In this document: positions 46,639-55,663 of the stretch, one piece after another
How the letters are laid out: each line of letters opens with the position of its first letter
Numbering within the stretch: the first letter of the stretch is position 1
Source of the DNA: Dyadobacter sp. CY343
GTDB taxonomy: Bacteria > Bacteroidota > Bacteroidia > Cytophagales > Spirosomataceae
Direction: 5' to 3'
Length of the DNA stretch: 64,000 nucleotides
NCBI RefSeq assembly: GCF_021390335.1
Contig: NZ_JAJUXK010000004.1
Location: 744,001 to 808,000, forward strand
Program-made: the position numbers and the translations under genes
Notes under the pieces: model-generated
What the model was told of the DNA's origin: nothing
What the model saw: the letters and a program-made list of their open reading frames with translations, nothing else
Databases searched by the model: none

Positions 46639-46682
46639 TATTATCCTATATTTAAAATACTAAATAATACTATCCGGATATT

Positions 46683-48065
46683 ATGCAGATTAGGAACGAC
46701 CTTACCGCCGCGGCGCTTCAACCAAAAATCGAAAAACTCTGGCAGCTTTCCGCCGAGAAAATCGACCTCATCAACAAGGAATACGACAACTCGAAAGGCA
46801 CGCCCGTATTTACCGTCAATGGAAAATACACGCTCAGGGGCTGGACAGAATGGACGCAGGGGTTTCAATATGGCGCGGAAGTTTTGCAGTTTGATGCAAC
46901 CGGCGATACTACTTATTTGGAATCTGCCAAAAAGAATACCGTCAATTATATGGCCTCACACGTAGGCCACTTTGGGGTTCATGATCACGGTTTCAACAAT
47001 GTAAGTACTTATGGCAATCTTTTGAGGTTGATGAATGAAGGTCGCATTGCGGAAAGTGGCTGGGAGCGCAACTTTTATGAAATTGCTTTAAAAATATCGG
47101 GAGCTGTGCAGGCAAAGCGCTGGACCAACACTAAAAATGGCCAGGGTTATATCCACTCTTTTAACGGACCGCATTCTTTATTTGTTGATACGATCCGCTC
47201 GGTTCGTGCATTGATGGTTTCGCATTTAATGGGGCACAGCTTAATGGGGGAAAATGATATCAAAACCAGCCTGCTCGAACGAGGCACCTTGCATTCTATC
47301 GCTACTGCCAGCTATTCAGTCTACTACGGCGAAGGCCGCGACAGCTACGATCTGTGGGGACGCACGGCGCACGAAAGCGTTTTTAATACCAATGACGGCA
47401 ATTACCGCTGCCCCAACTCCCAGCAAGGGTTTTCAGGCTTCACAACCTGGACACGCGGACTAGCCTGGGCAATGGTCGGTTTCGCAGAGCAACTGGAATC
47501 GCTTTCCAGCTTTAAAAATGAAGAACTTGCTCCACTGGGCGGCCGGGAGGAAATTGAAAAGATATATTTAAAGGCCGCCAAAGCTACCTGCGACTTTTAC
47601 ATTGAAAATACAGCAGCCGACGGAATACCTTACTGGGATACCGGCGCGCCGCAAATCCACAAACTCGGCGATTACACAACCCGTACCTCTGATCCTTACA
47701 ATGACTTCGAGCCAATCGACAGCTCAGCCGCTGCAATCGGTGCGCAAGGTTTGTTGAGACTGGGTAAATACCTGGAAGCAAAAGGTCAGCAGGAAGAAGG
47801 TAAAAAATACTGGCAGGCGGGCTTAACCGCAGTCGATTCGCTTTTCGCCGAGCCCTATTTATCTACCGATCCAACTCACCAGGGACTCATTTTGCATTCG
47901 ATCTACCACCGCCCAAATGGCTGGGATAATGTACCCGCAGGTCAGAAAATACCCTGCGGCGAATCGAGCATGTGGGGAGATTACCACGCTAGAGAAGTTG
48001 CGCTTTATCTCCACCGGATTAATGAAGGGTTGCCTTATTATAGTTATCTGGGAGCAGTGAAATGA
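46683..48065 (+). CDS. Glycoside hydrolase family 88, unsaturated glucuronyl hydrolase
   Basis: A 460-residue (alpha/alpha)6-barrel enzyme that hydrates unsaturated uronic acid at the non-reducing end of oligosaccharides made by polysaccharide lyases. Asp101 (in GVHDHGFNNV) and Asp169 (in LFVDTIRSVR) match the catalytic Asp pair of the family in place and spacing; NTNDGNYRCPNSQQG and TTWTRGLAW are further family segments. No signal peptide is present, so it acts in the cytoplasm on imported sugar. Confidence 0.92.
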   Translation: MQIRNDLTAAALQPKIEKLWQLSAEKIDLINKEYDNSKGTPVFTVNGKYTLRGWTEWTQGFQYGAEVLQFDATGDTTYLESAKKNTVNYMASHVGHFGVHDHGFNNVSTYGNLLRLMNEGRIAESGWERNFYEIALKISGAVQAKRWTNTKNGQGYIHSFNGPHSLFVDTIRSVRALMVSHLMGHSLMGENDIKTSLLERGTLHSIATASYSVYYGEGRDSYDLWGRTAHESVFNTNDGNYRCPNSQQGFSGFTTWTRGLAWAMVGFAEQLESLSSFKNEELAPLGGREEIEKIYLKAAKATCDFYIENTAADGIPYWDTGAPQIHKLGDYTTRTSDPYNDFEPIDSSAAAIGAQGLLRLGKYLEAKGQQEEGKKYWQAGLTAVDSLFAEPYLSTDPTHQGLILHSIYHRPNGWDNVPAGQKIPCGESSMWGDYHAREVALYLHRINEGLPYYSYLGAVK

Positions 48066-48082
48066 GTGGACTGGTGGGTTAG

Positions 48083-48178
48083 GTCATTGGTTGTCATTAA
48101 TCGTCATTGATTGTCATTAATTGTAAATATTGTTGAACAATAAATGACCATTAGTGACCACACGTGACAACAAATGAC
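48083..48178. repeat. 10-bp tandem repeats in inverted arrangement
   Basis: Four plus-strand units of GTCATTRRTY (48083-48122) and four minus-strand units of the same type (48139-48178) flank a 16-bp spacer. Some right-hand units are diverged. It lies between the GH88 and isomerase genes. Confidence 0.85.
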
Positions 48179-48220
48179 TCGGATTCTTACCGTGCTTAAC
48201 AAATCAAAGGATATTCAAAA

Positions 48221-49045
48221 TTGGAAAACATAACACTCGACCGCTGCTGCATTCATTCTATTACTACGAAGCCCTGGGAACTTTCGGAGGCGGTGGAGAA
48301 GTATGCGGCGGCTGGGGTCAAAGGAATAAGCGTCTGGCAGAGTTCAATAGAACGGATCGGTCCTCGACATGCCGGAGAGCTGATCCGGGCTGCCGGACTT
48401 GAAATCGTTTCCTACGTGCGCGGCGGTTTTTTTCCGCATGCGAGCAGCGCAGGCAGAGCGCAGGCGATCGATCATAATAAAAAACTGCTTGAAGAAGCCG
48501 CAGCTTTGGGCGCGCCGATGATCGTACTTGTTTGCGGAGCCTCGCCCGATCAGTCCCTCGAAAAGTCGCGGGAGCAGATCAAAGAAGGTATTCAGGCGAT
48601 ATTGCCGCTTGCCGAAAAACTGAATGTAAAACTGGCCATCGAGCCGCTGCATCCCATGTATGCCGCCGACCGCTCGGCGATTAATACCCTGGCGCAGGCG
48701 AATGATCTGGCGGAGTACTTCAAATCACCTTTCGTCGGAGTTGCCGTGGACGTTTACCACTTGTGGTGGGACGGAGATCTAGAAAGAGAAATTGCAAGAT
48801 GCGGCGCAAATGGCAACTTACTAGCCTATCACGTCTGCGACTGGAAAGTGAATACCATCGATCTCCTCAACGACCGCGGCTTGATGGGCGAAGGCTGCAT
48901 TGACCTGAAAAAGATCAGAAGCTGGGTGGAAGCGACAGGATTCAATGGATTTTGTGAAGTAGAAATATTTTCAAATATCCACTGGGCCAAAGACCAGAAC
49001 ATTTTCCTGAAAGAGATCACAAATGCATTTTTGAAAACAGTATAA
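48221..49045 (+). CDS. TIM-barrel sugar phosphate isomerase/epimerase family protein
   Basis: A 274-residue AP-endonuclease-2-like TIM barrel, the family of sugar isomerases and epimerases. It has KLAIEPLHPMY (metal Glu), VGVAVDVYHLWWD, AYHVCDWKV and a final GFCEVEIFS. The start is TTG 48221: a TAA lies upstream in frame and no Met comes early. The substrate is probably a keto-sugar or uronate from GH88 products (inference). Confidence 0.85.
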   Translation: MENITLDRCCIHSITTKPWELSEAVEKYAAAGVKGISVWQSSIERIGPRHAGELIRAAGLEIVSYVRGGFFPHASSAGRAQAIDHNKKLLEEAAALGAPMIVLVCGASPDQSLEKSREQIKEGIQAILPLAEKLNVKLAIEPLHPMYAADRSAINTLAQANDLAEYFKSPFVGVAVDVYHLWWDGDLEREIARCGANGNLLAYHVCDWKVNTIDLLNDRGLMGEGCIDLKKIRSWVEATGFNGFCEVEIFSNIHWAKDQNIFLKEITNAFLKTV

Positions 49046-49050
49046 AAGAC

Positions 49051-49078
49051 TAACTGCTAATAGCTAACAGCCAAAAGC
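49051..49078 (-). repeat. One-sided 7-bp tandem repeat
   Basis: Four minus-strand heptamers, GCTTTTG, GCTGTTA, GCTATTA and GCAGTTA, lie end to end between the isomerase and Gfo/Idh genes. They belong to the same family as the repeats at 51004 and 58307. Confidence 0.8.
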
Positions 49079-49086
49079 TTACTACA

Positions 49087-50232
49087 ATGACTACACATAA
49101 CATCGGCATTATCATGAACGGCGTAACCGGCCGCATGGGAACGAACCAGCATTTACTGCGCTCGATCAAAGCAATAAGAGAACAAGGTGGTGTAAAGATT
49201 TCGGCGGACGAAGTGATCATGCCGGACCCTATTCTGGTGGGCAGGAACGAATCCAAATTGCAGGCACTTTGCAAGCAATCGGGCGTACAGAAGTACACCA
49301 CCGACCTGGATTCAATATTATCCGACCCCAATTATCACATTTATTTCGACGCTCAGGTTACAGGCCGCCGCGCTGCTGCGGTGAAGAAAGCGATTTTGGC
49401 AGGAAAGCATATTTATTGTGAAAAACCGACCGGTACTACTACCGAGGAAGCATTGGAGCTGTATGAACTGGCGACAGCTGCTGGTTTAAAAAACGGTGTG
49501 GTCCAAGATAAACTCTGGCTGCCGGGAATGCTGAAATTAAAGCGTTTAATGGAAAACGGATTTTTCGGAAAGATCCTTTCCGTGCGCGGCGAATTCGGCT
49601 ACTGGGTTTTCGAAGGGCACAGTATCCCTGCCCAGCGGCCTTCGTGGAATTATCGTAAGGAAGATGACGGCGGTATTATCGTAGATATGCTCTGCCACTG
49701 GCGATATGTACTGGATAACCTTTTTGGAAAAGTCAAATCAGTTTCCTGCCTTGGTGCCACACATATTCCGGAGCGTATCGACGAAAATGGTAACCCATAC
49801 AAAGCAACAGCCGACGATGCCTGCTACGCGACTTTCGAGCTGGAAGGCGACGTGATCGCGCAATTCAACTCCTCATGGACAGTACGCGTGCGCCGCGACG
49901 ACCTTTTGACATTACAGGTCGACGGAACGCACGGTTCGGCAGTGGCCGGCTTGCGCGATTGCCATATTCAGCATTACGGAAACACGCCAAAGCCAGTCTG
50001 GAACCCGGATATCGCACAACCAATTCCATTTTTTGACGGCTGGTCTAAAGTACCTGAGCAAGAATTATTTGATAATGCATTCAAGGCACAGTGGGAGCTT
50101 TTCTTGAAACATATTGTAAAGGATACCCCATTCCCCTGGGATCTGAAAGCAGGTGCAAGAGGCGTACAATTGGCGGAAAAAGGTTTGGAAAGCTGGGCAA
50201 AACGCGCCTGGGTTGATATTGAGGAACTATGA
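49087..50232 (+). CDS. Gfo/Idh/MocA family dehydrogenase (cytoplasmic)
   Basis: A 381-residue NAD(P)-dependent sugar dehydrogenase with an unusual N-terminal nucleotide loop ([17 protein letters not shown]), the [15 protein letters not shown] motif and the C-terminal domain with [18 protein letters not shown]. There is no Tat signal, unlike the oxidoreductase at 2171. Its stop overlaps the SDR start by 4 nt (ATGA). Confidence 0.88.
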   Translation: MTTHNIGIIMNGVTGRMGTNQHLLRSIKAIREQGGVKISADEVIMPDPILVGRNESKLQALCKQSGVQKYTTDLDSILSDPNYHIYFDAQVTGRRAAAVKKAILAGKHIYCEKPTGTTTEEALELYELATAAGLKNGVVQDKLWLPGMLKLKRLMENGFFGKILSVRGEFGYWVFEGHSIPAQRPSWNYRKEDDGGIIVDMLCHWRYVLDNLFGKVKSVSCLGATHIPERIDENGNPYKATADDACYATFELEGDVIAQFNSSWTVRVRRDDLLTLQVDGTHGSAVAGLRDCHIQHYGNTPKPVWNPDIAQPIPFFDGWSKVPEQELFDNAFKAQWELFLKHIVKDTPFPWDLKAGARGVQLAEKGLESWAKRAWVDIEEL

Positions 50233-50999
50233 AAAAGACCGCTCTGATTACGGGAGGAAGCCGCGGAATTGGTTTTGGTATTGCAAAAGCATTGGCCAAA
50301 GAAGGGTATAACCTGGCGATCAACGGCGTACGCGATGAAGATAGCGTTACCGAAGCGTTGGACGAACTGAGAAGCATTGGCGCTGAAGTAGTTTACTGCC
50401 AGGGAAGTATTGCCTCAGCCGCTGACCGTGAGGAAATTATTGAAAAAGCATATTCTGTTCTTGGGGAGATCAATATTCTGGTTAATAACGCGGGAATCGC
50501 TCCGCGCGTGCGGCTTGACATTCTTGAAACTACCATTGAGAATTATGAGGAAGTAATGACGACCAACTTGCAGGGACCGTTTTTCTTCACGCAGGCTATT
50601 GCAAGAAGAATGGCGCATACCAAGCAGACTAACCACGCTTTCGAAGCGACGATCATTTTTGTAACGTCCATTTCAGCGACGGTCGCTTCTGTGAATCGTG
50701 GAGAATACTGCGTTTCGAAGGCGGGACTGGCGATGACAAATCTGCTTTTTGCCGTGAGAATGGCCGAATTTAATATCCCCGTTTTCGAAATCCGGCCAGG
50801 CATTATATCGACAGATATGACATTCAAAGTCCAGGAAAAATACGATAACCTGTTCCAGAGCGGCATTGCATTACAGCCCCGCTGGGGCACCCCCGACGAC
50901 GTAGGTAAAGCGGTAGCCTCCTTAACCCGGGGCGATTTCCCCTACTCCACCGGCCAGGTGATCGGTGTGGACGGAGGGATGCTGATTGATAGATTGTGA
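50229..50999 (+). CDS. Short-chain dehydrogenase/reductase
   Basis: A 256-residue SDR with [10 protein letters not shown] for NAD(P) binding, [18 protein letters not shown] and the catalytic EYCVSKAG (Tyr-x-x-x-Lys). It ends in the family [12 protein letters not shown]. It is named 3-oxoacyl-ACP reductase-like by automatic tools, but here it more likely acts on a sugar or uronate with the previous dehydrogenase. Confidence 0.88.
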   Translation: MKKTALITGGSRGIGFGIAKALAKEGYNLAINGVRDEDSVTEALDELRSIGAEVVYCQGSIASAADREEIIEKAYSVLGEINILVNNAGIAPRVRLDILETTIENYEEVMTTNLQGPFFFTQAIARRMAHTKQTNHAFEATIIFVTSISATVASVNRGEYCVSKAGLAMTNLLFAVRMAEFNIPVFEIRPGIISTDMTFKVQEKYDNLFQSGIALQPRWGTPDDVGKAVASLTRGDFPYSTGQVIGVDGGMLIDRL

Positions 51000-51003
51000 T
51001 TGG

Positions 51004-51090
51004 GCTATTAGCTGTTAGCTATTAGCTTTTAAGTATTGTCTTTGATAATTATTCACAATAGCTAAAGGCTAACTGCTAATAGCTAAAAGC
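51004..51090. repeat. 7-bp tandem repeats in inverted arrangement
   Basis: Four plus-strand units (GCTATTA, GCTGTTA, GCTATTA, GCTTTTA; 51004-51031) and five minus-strand units (51056-51090) flank a 24-bp AT-rich spacer between the SDR and MFS genes. Confidence 0.85.
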
Positions 51091-51097
51091 TCCCAAA

Positions 51098-52339
51098 ATG
51101 TCCGAACTTCCTACTTCCCGTCCTTCTCTTTTTTCGCAGCTAATGCAAGTGCCGGTTATCGTGGCGGCGCTGGGTTACCTGGTCGATATGTACGACCTGT
51201 TTTTATTTAGCGTAGTGCGCGTTCCGAGTTTGAAAGCCTTGAATGTGCCCGATGATCAGTTACTTACCGAAGGAATTACCCTGCTCAATTATCAAATGGC
51301 CGGTATGCTGATCGGTGGCGTTTTGTGGGGAGTTATTGCAGATAAAAAAGGCCGCCTTTCGGTACTTTTTGGTTCAATTATCATGTATTCCCTCGCCAAT
51401 ATCGGTAATGGTTTCGTCACCTCGCTCGACCAATATGCAATCCTTCGCTTTATTGCTGGCGTGGGTCTTGCGGGCGAGCTTGGGGCCGGTATTACGTTGG
51501 TAACAGAGGTGCTGCCCAAGGAAATACGCGGCTATGGAACTACGCTGGTCGCGACACTTGGCGTAATGGGGGCTATTCTCGCCTATTTTGTCGCAGATAT
51601 GTTCGCCTGGCGGATCTCCTATTTCGTGGGCGGTGGAATGGGCTTGTTACTGCTGGTGCTGCGGTTCAATGTATTTGAGTCCGGGATGTTCAAGCACGTG
51701 AAGGAAAAGGCGGTGGACCGGGGTAATATTATGATGATCCTGACCAACGGAAAGCGATTCGGCAAATATATGATGGCGATCCTGGTTGGGCTGCCGATCT
51801 GGTTTGTGGTCGGGATCCTGATCACTTTTTCCCCAGAATTCGGCGCAGCAAAAGGTATTATAGGGATAAATGCAGGAAAAGCGGTAATGATCGCATTTTC
51901 GGGACAAGTAGGCGGGGATATTGTGAGTGGGTTATTAAGTCAGTATCTAAAAAGCAGAAAGAAGGTGATCCGGCTTTTTATTCTCCTTTCACTGGCGATG
52001 GTAGTAGGGTATCTGTTGATCCCGATGACAGATCTTTTCTCATTTTACCTGCTCTGCGGGCTACTTGGCTTCTGCAATGGATACTGGACTTTGTTTATCA
52101 CCATCGCAGCCGAGCTTTTCGGGACCAACCTACGCGCAACCGTCGCGACTACGGTACCGAACTTTGTACGCGGCGCCACAATTCCGTTGGCGGCATTGTT
52201 CGTCAGCTTCAAACCTGATCTGGGCGTAATCCAAAGTGCGCTGGTAATCGGCGTTGCTACTTCTGCGGTAGCCTTATTAGCCTTGTATTATTTGGAGGAA
52301 ACATTCACAAAAGACATGGACTTTATCGAGAAAGAATAG
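51098..52339 (+). CDS. MFS transporter of the carbohydrate cluster
   Basis: A 413-residue permease with about twelve helices. The loop motif GVLWGVIADKKGRLSVLFGS and RFIAGVGLAGELGAGITLVTE are typical of sugar/acid MFS carriers. Being the last gene of the AraC-GH88-isomerase-dehydrogenase-SDR run, it probably imports the cluster substrate, an unsaturated uronate oligosaccharide or its product (inference). Confidence 0.85.
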   Translation: MSELPTSRPSLFSQLMQVPVIVAALGYLVDMYDLFLFSVVRVPSLKALNVPDDQLLTEGITLLNYQMAGMLIGGVLWGVIADKKGRLSVLFGSIIMYSLANIGNGFVTSLDQYAILRFIAGVGLAGELGAGITLVTEVLPKEIRGYGTTLVATLGVMGAILAYFVADMFAWRISYFVGGGMGLLLLVLRFNVFESGMFKHVKEKAVDRGNIMMILTNGKRFGKYMMAILVGLPIWFVVGILITFSPEFGAAKGIIGINAGKAVMIAFSGQVGGDIVSGLLSQYLKSRKKVIRLFILLSLAMVVGYLLIPMTDLFSFYLLCGLLGFCNGYWTLFITIAAELFGTNLRATVATTVPNFVRGATIPLAALFVSFKPDLGVIQSALVIGVATSAVALLALYYLEETFTKDMDFIEKE

Positions 52340-52641
52340 TTCCGGCAAATAATTGTCTTACCAATAAATGGCTGTCTGCATCGCGGACGGCCATTTTTTT
52401 TAACAGTTATTAACAAACAGACGTGCAACTTTCAGCTCGCACAGACATCATTAGATCAAAAATAAGTCCGCATCATTTAACCACTCAATTACTCATGAAA
52501 GATATCAACCATTCATTTACCTAAAATCCCCACTCCTGTACTTTGTTATACATAGTACCCGGTTTAGCCGCACCTTTGTTATGTCCTCAGGGACAAAAAA
52601 GAAAATCAAACCAAAAACAACAGCCATAAACATAAATAGCC
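52340..52641. other. Intergenic region with terminator and long leader
   Basis: A terminator hairpin lies at 52367-52400. The remaining 240 bp is AT-rich with no gene seen. A possible promoter (TTG at 52543, CACCTTTG at 52571-52578, spacing 25) is a poor match. Confidence 0.45.
52367..52400 (+). terminator. Intrinsic terminator of the carbohydrate cluster
   Basis: A 10-bp stem with one wobble pair (AATGGCTGTC with GGACGGCCATT) and a T run of eight follow the MFS stop by 27 nt. Confidence 0.8.
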
Positions 52642-53019
52642 ATGAAAACTTCATTCAAAATTTTCGCATTAGCATTCGCATTCGTAGCAGCTGGTTTCAC
52701 TGCAAACGCAGAAGACAAAGAAACTAAAAAAACAGCCCTGGGAACAGGTATTTATCCAACCAAAGCAGGTAAGATCAACGTTTTGGTAGACAAGAGCAAT
52801 GCTGACTGCAACACAGTTTTATTGCTTAAAAATGAAAACGGAGATGTCGTATACCGCGAAACAGTTGGTAAAAATCAACAAAAATTCGGTCGCACCCTGA
52901 ATCTGGATAGCATGGAAGCTGGTCAATACAAACTGGACGTTATCAGCGGAAAAGACGTTCAATCAAAAACTTTCCAACTATCAGAAGAAAAAGTAGAGCG
53001 CATTGTGACAGTGAAATAA
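52642..53019 (+). CDS. Small exported protein of unknown function
   Basis: A 125-residue protein with a signal peptide to about residue 23 (Ala-Asn-Ala). The mature part is a single beta-sandwich-like domain: KINVLVDKSNADCNTVLLLKN, split here, then GDVVYRETV and the closing EKVERIVTVK. It looks like DUF3244-type secreted proteins of Bacteroidota. It is a single-gene unit with a strong terminator. No specific role is known. Confidence 0.65.
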   Translation: MKTSFKIFALAFAFVAAGFTANAEDKETKKTALGTGIYPTKAGKINVLVDKSNADCNTVLLLKNENGDVVYRETVGKNQQKFGRTLNLDSMEAGQYKLDVISGKDVQSKTFQLSEEKVERIVTVK

Positions 53020-53042
53020 GTCTTTTTTCAAGCTTAAAACCA

Positions 53043-53078
53043 AAAAACATCCCGGGCTCTGAATCCCGGGATGTTTTT
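53043..53078. terminator. Bidirectional terminator
   Basis: A 14-bp perfect stem (AAAAACATCCCGGG with CCCGGGATGTTTTT) with an 8-nt loop sits between the converging 52642 gene and the uxs gene. Confidence 0.9.
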
Positions 53079-53106
53079 TTATATCAAGCTAAATTCTGAT
53101 TGCTGG

Positions 53107-54099
53107 CTATTTCTCAGCGCTGAATCCTTCAAATCCTCTGTGATTAGCTTCTTCGTAAAGCCTTTCGTTTGGCAGACTGCGGAAGTAGTCGTAAGTAATG
53201 CGTAAACCTTCCTCGCGTGAAACTTTCGGCTCCCAGCCTAATATTTCTCTCGCTTTGGTAATGTCTGGCTGGCGTTGTTTCGGATCATCCTGCGGAAGCG
53301 GTTTGTAAACCACTTTTTGATTGGTACCTGTCAGTTTGATAATTTCTTCCGCAAACTGACCGATCGTGATCTCACCAGGGTTACCAATGTTGACTGGAAG
53401 CGAGTAGTCGCTCATCAACAGACGATAAATACCTTCAACCAGATCATCCACATAACAGAAAGACCGGGTTTGAGATCCGTCACCAAAAACGGTGATATCC
53501 TCGCCGCGCAGAGCCTGGCCGATGAATGCCGGAAGTACGCGTCCGTCATTGAGGCGCATTCTTGGTCCATAGGTATTAAATATCCTTACAATCCGCGTTT
53601 CCAGATCATGGTAGCGGTGATATGCCATTGTAATTGCTTCCTGGTAGCGCTTCGCTTCGTCGTAGCAACCGCGCGGGCCGATCGGATTCACGTGGCCCCA
53701 GTAATCTTCCGTTTGCGGATGTACTAGCGGGTCACCGTAAACTTCCGAAGTAGAGGCAATAATGAACCGCGCTTTTTTCACACGGGCTAGCCCAAGCAGG
53801 TTGTGCGTTCCCATAGCTCCAACTTTCAGCGTCTGGATCGGGATTTTAAGGTAGTCGATCGGGCTGGCGGGAGATGCAAAGTGCATGATATAGTCCAGCT
53901 CGCCGGGAATATGCACGTATTTGGTAACATCGTGATGATTGAACTCAAAATTAGGGTTCGGCATCAGATGTTCGATATTGCGCATATCGCCTGTAATCAG
54001 GTTATCCATTCCGATCACATACATTCCTTCCTTCAAAAACCGTTCGCAAAGATGTGAGCCTAGAAAACCTGCGGCCCCGGTAATTAATACACGTTTCAT
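53107..54099 (-). CDS. UDP-glucuronate decarboxylase (UDP-xylose synthase)
   Basis: The 330-residue extended SDR has [10 protein letters not shown] for [20 protein letters not shown], the catalytic CYDEAKR (Tyr about 145) and [17 protein letters not shown]. The HPQTEDYWG segment and ending fit UXS, which turns UDP-glucuronate into UDP-xylose for glycan synthesis. The upstream ugd gene supplies UDP-glucuronate. Confidence 0.9.
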   Translation of the reverse strand: MKRVLITGAAGFLGSHLCERFLKEGMYVIGMDNLITGDMRNIEHLMPNPNFEFNHHDVTKYVHIPGELDYIMHFASPASPIDYLKIPIQTLKVGAMGTHNLLGLARVKKARFIIASTSEVYGDPLVHPQTEDYWGHVNPIGPRGCYDEAKRYQEAITMAYHRYHDLETRIVRIFNTYGPRMRLNDGRVLPAFIGQALRGEDITVFGDGSQTRSFCYVDDLVEGIYRLLMSDYSLPVNIGNPGEITIGQFAEEIIKLTGTNQKVVYKPLPQDDPKQRQPDITKAREILGWEPKVSREEGLRITYDYFRSLPNERLYEEANHRGFEGFSAEK

Positions 54100-54135
54100 T
54101 AAGAATGAGCTAAGTTTGATTTAAACAATTGTTGA

Positions 54136-55452
54136 TCAGGCCGGTACCACTTTCTCGCGACCGATGCTGTAATAGGTGTAACCCATTTCACGGATCTGAT
54201 CCAATTCGTAAAGATTTCTTCCGTCAAAAATTACCCGATTTTTAAGCAACTTACCCATTTTCTCAAATTCAGGTGTACGGAACTGCGGCCATTCCGTGAA
54301 GATAGCCAGTGCATCCGCATCATCCAGTGCCGCATAAGGTGTGTGGCAGAACGTAACCTTGTCGCCCAATATCGCTTTCACGTTGTTCATCGCCTCCGGA
54401 TCGTAAACAGTCACATTTGCGCCAGCTGCTAGGAATGCTTCGATATTCTCCAATGCAGGTGCTTCGCGGATATCGTCGGTATAAGGTTTGAAAGCCAATC
54501 CCCACACAGCGATCGTTTTACCTTTCAGGTCTCCGCCGAAATATTCTTCGATCATCGGAAGCAATTTCTTCTTCTGATCATCATTTACATCCATTACTGA
54601 TTGTAGGATGCGGAAGTCGTAGTTATAGTCTTTGGAAGTCTTGGCCAAAGCCTGAACATCTTTCGGGAAGCAGCTTCCGCCGTAACCGATACCTGCAAAA
54701 AGGAAACGCTTGCCGATGCGGCTGTCGGTACCAATACCACGACGGATATCATCTACATTCGCGCCTACTTTTTCGCAAAGGTTAGCGATCTCATTCATGA
54801 AGGTAATTTTCATGGCAAGGAAAGAGTTGGCCGCATATTTGGTCATTTCAGCTGAACGTTCGTCCATGAAAATAACCGGATTACCCTGTCTTACCAGAGG
54901 AGCGTACAATTTCTCCATTACTTTTTTAGCCTTGCTGGAAGTAGTTCCAACCACAACACGATCAGGCTTCATGAAATCTTCAACCGCCACACCTTCTCTC
55001 AAAAATTCAGGATTGGATACAACGTCGAAATCAATTTTCGCATTTTTAGCGATCGCCGCGCTTACTTTCTCAGCTGTTCCCACAGGAACAGTACTTTTAT
55101 CAACGATCACCGCATATTGTTCCAGAATAGGACCCAGATCGTCGGCTACTTTCAATATATATTTAAGGTCGGCAGAACCGTCTTCGCCCGGAGGAGTTGG
55201 TAATGCTAGGAAAATAACCTCAGCTCCTTTGATCCCTTCAACAAGGTCAGTAGTAAAAATCAAACGACCTTCCGCAACGTTACGATCGAAAAGCACATCC
55301 AATCCCGGCTCGTAGATCGGGATCTCCCCTCTCTGCAACATCTCAACTTTCCTGACATCAATGTCGACACATGTAACCTGGTTGCCTGTTTCGGCGAAGC
55401 AAGTACCTGTAACCAAACCAACATAACCTGTTCCTACAACTGCGATTTTCAT
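54136..55452 (-). CDS. ugd: UDP-glucose 6-dehydrogenase
   Basis: The 438-residue enzyme oxidises UDP-glucose to UDP-glucuronate with two NAD+. It has VGTGYVGLVTGTCFAE for NAD, KSTVPVGTAEKV, SNPEFLREGVAV and GGSCFPKDV with the catalytic Cys (about 261), then GLAFKPYTDDIREAP. It is 36 nt upstream of uxs and has an operator-like palindrome at its promoter. Confidence 0.95.
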   Translation of the reverse strand: MKIAVVGTGYVGLVTGTCFAETGNQVTCVDIDVRKVEMLQRGEIPIYEPGLDVLFDRNVAEGRLIFTTDLVEGIKGAEVIFLALPTPPGEDGSADLKYILKVADDLGPILEQYAVIVDKSTVPVGTAEKVSAAIAKNAKIDFDVVSNPEFLREGVAVEDFMKPDRVVVGTTSSKAKKVMEKLYAPLVRQGNPVIFMDERSAEMTKYAANSFLAMKITFMNEIANLCEKVGANVDDIRRGIGTDSRIGKRFLFAGIGYGGSCFPKDVQALAKTSKDYNYDFRILQSVMDVNDDQKKKLLPMIEEYFGGDLKGKTIAVWGLAFKPYTDDIREAPALENIEAFLAAGANVTVYDPEAMNNVKAILGDKVTFCHTPYAALDDADALAIFTEWPQFRTPEFEKMGKLLKNRVIFDGRNLYELDQIREMGYTYYSIGREKVVPA

Positions 55453-55534
55453 AAAATGTGATAATTGTTATATAACCTATACCGTGAGTAATTCTAATTA
55501 AGTGCTGGATTGGATTTATTCAAGTACGAACAAC

Positions 55535-55553
55535 GCAACCGGTTGCAAAAGTA
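55535..55553 (-). promoter_or_regulatory. ugd -7 element overlapping a LacI-type palindrome
   Basis: TACTTTTG (minus strand, 55553-55546) is an exact -7. Directly after it, at the predicted start, is the 12-bp perfect palindrome GCAACCGGTTGC (55535-55546), which has the CG-centred form of LacI-family operators. No TTG is found at a -33 distance. Confidence 0.5.
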
Positions 55554-55663
55554 ATTTTTTTCAATGAATGTTCACCGAACGGGCGCCGATTTGTTCGTAT
55601 ATGGCTAGCGTATTTATCTAATTCTCATTATCATTGATTAATTCAAAGATAATCATCAACAAT

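Noticed and set aside
48083..48178. CRISPR array
   Set aside because: Repeats are 10 bp and contiguous, inverted about a centre, with no unique spacers and no cas genes.
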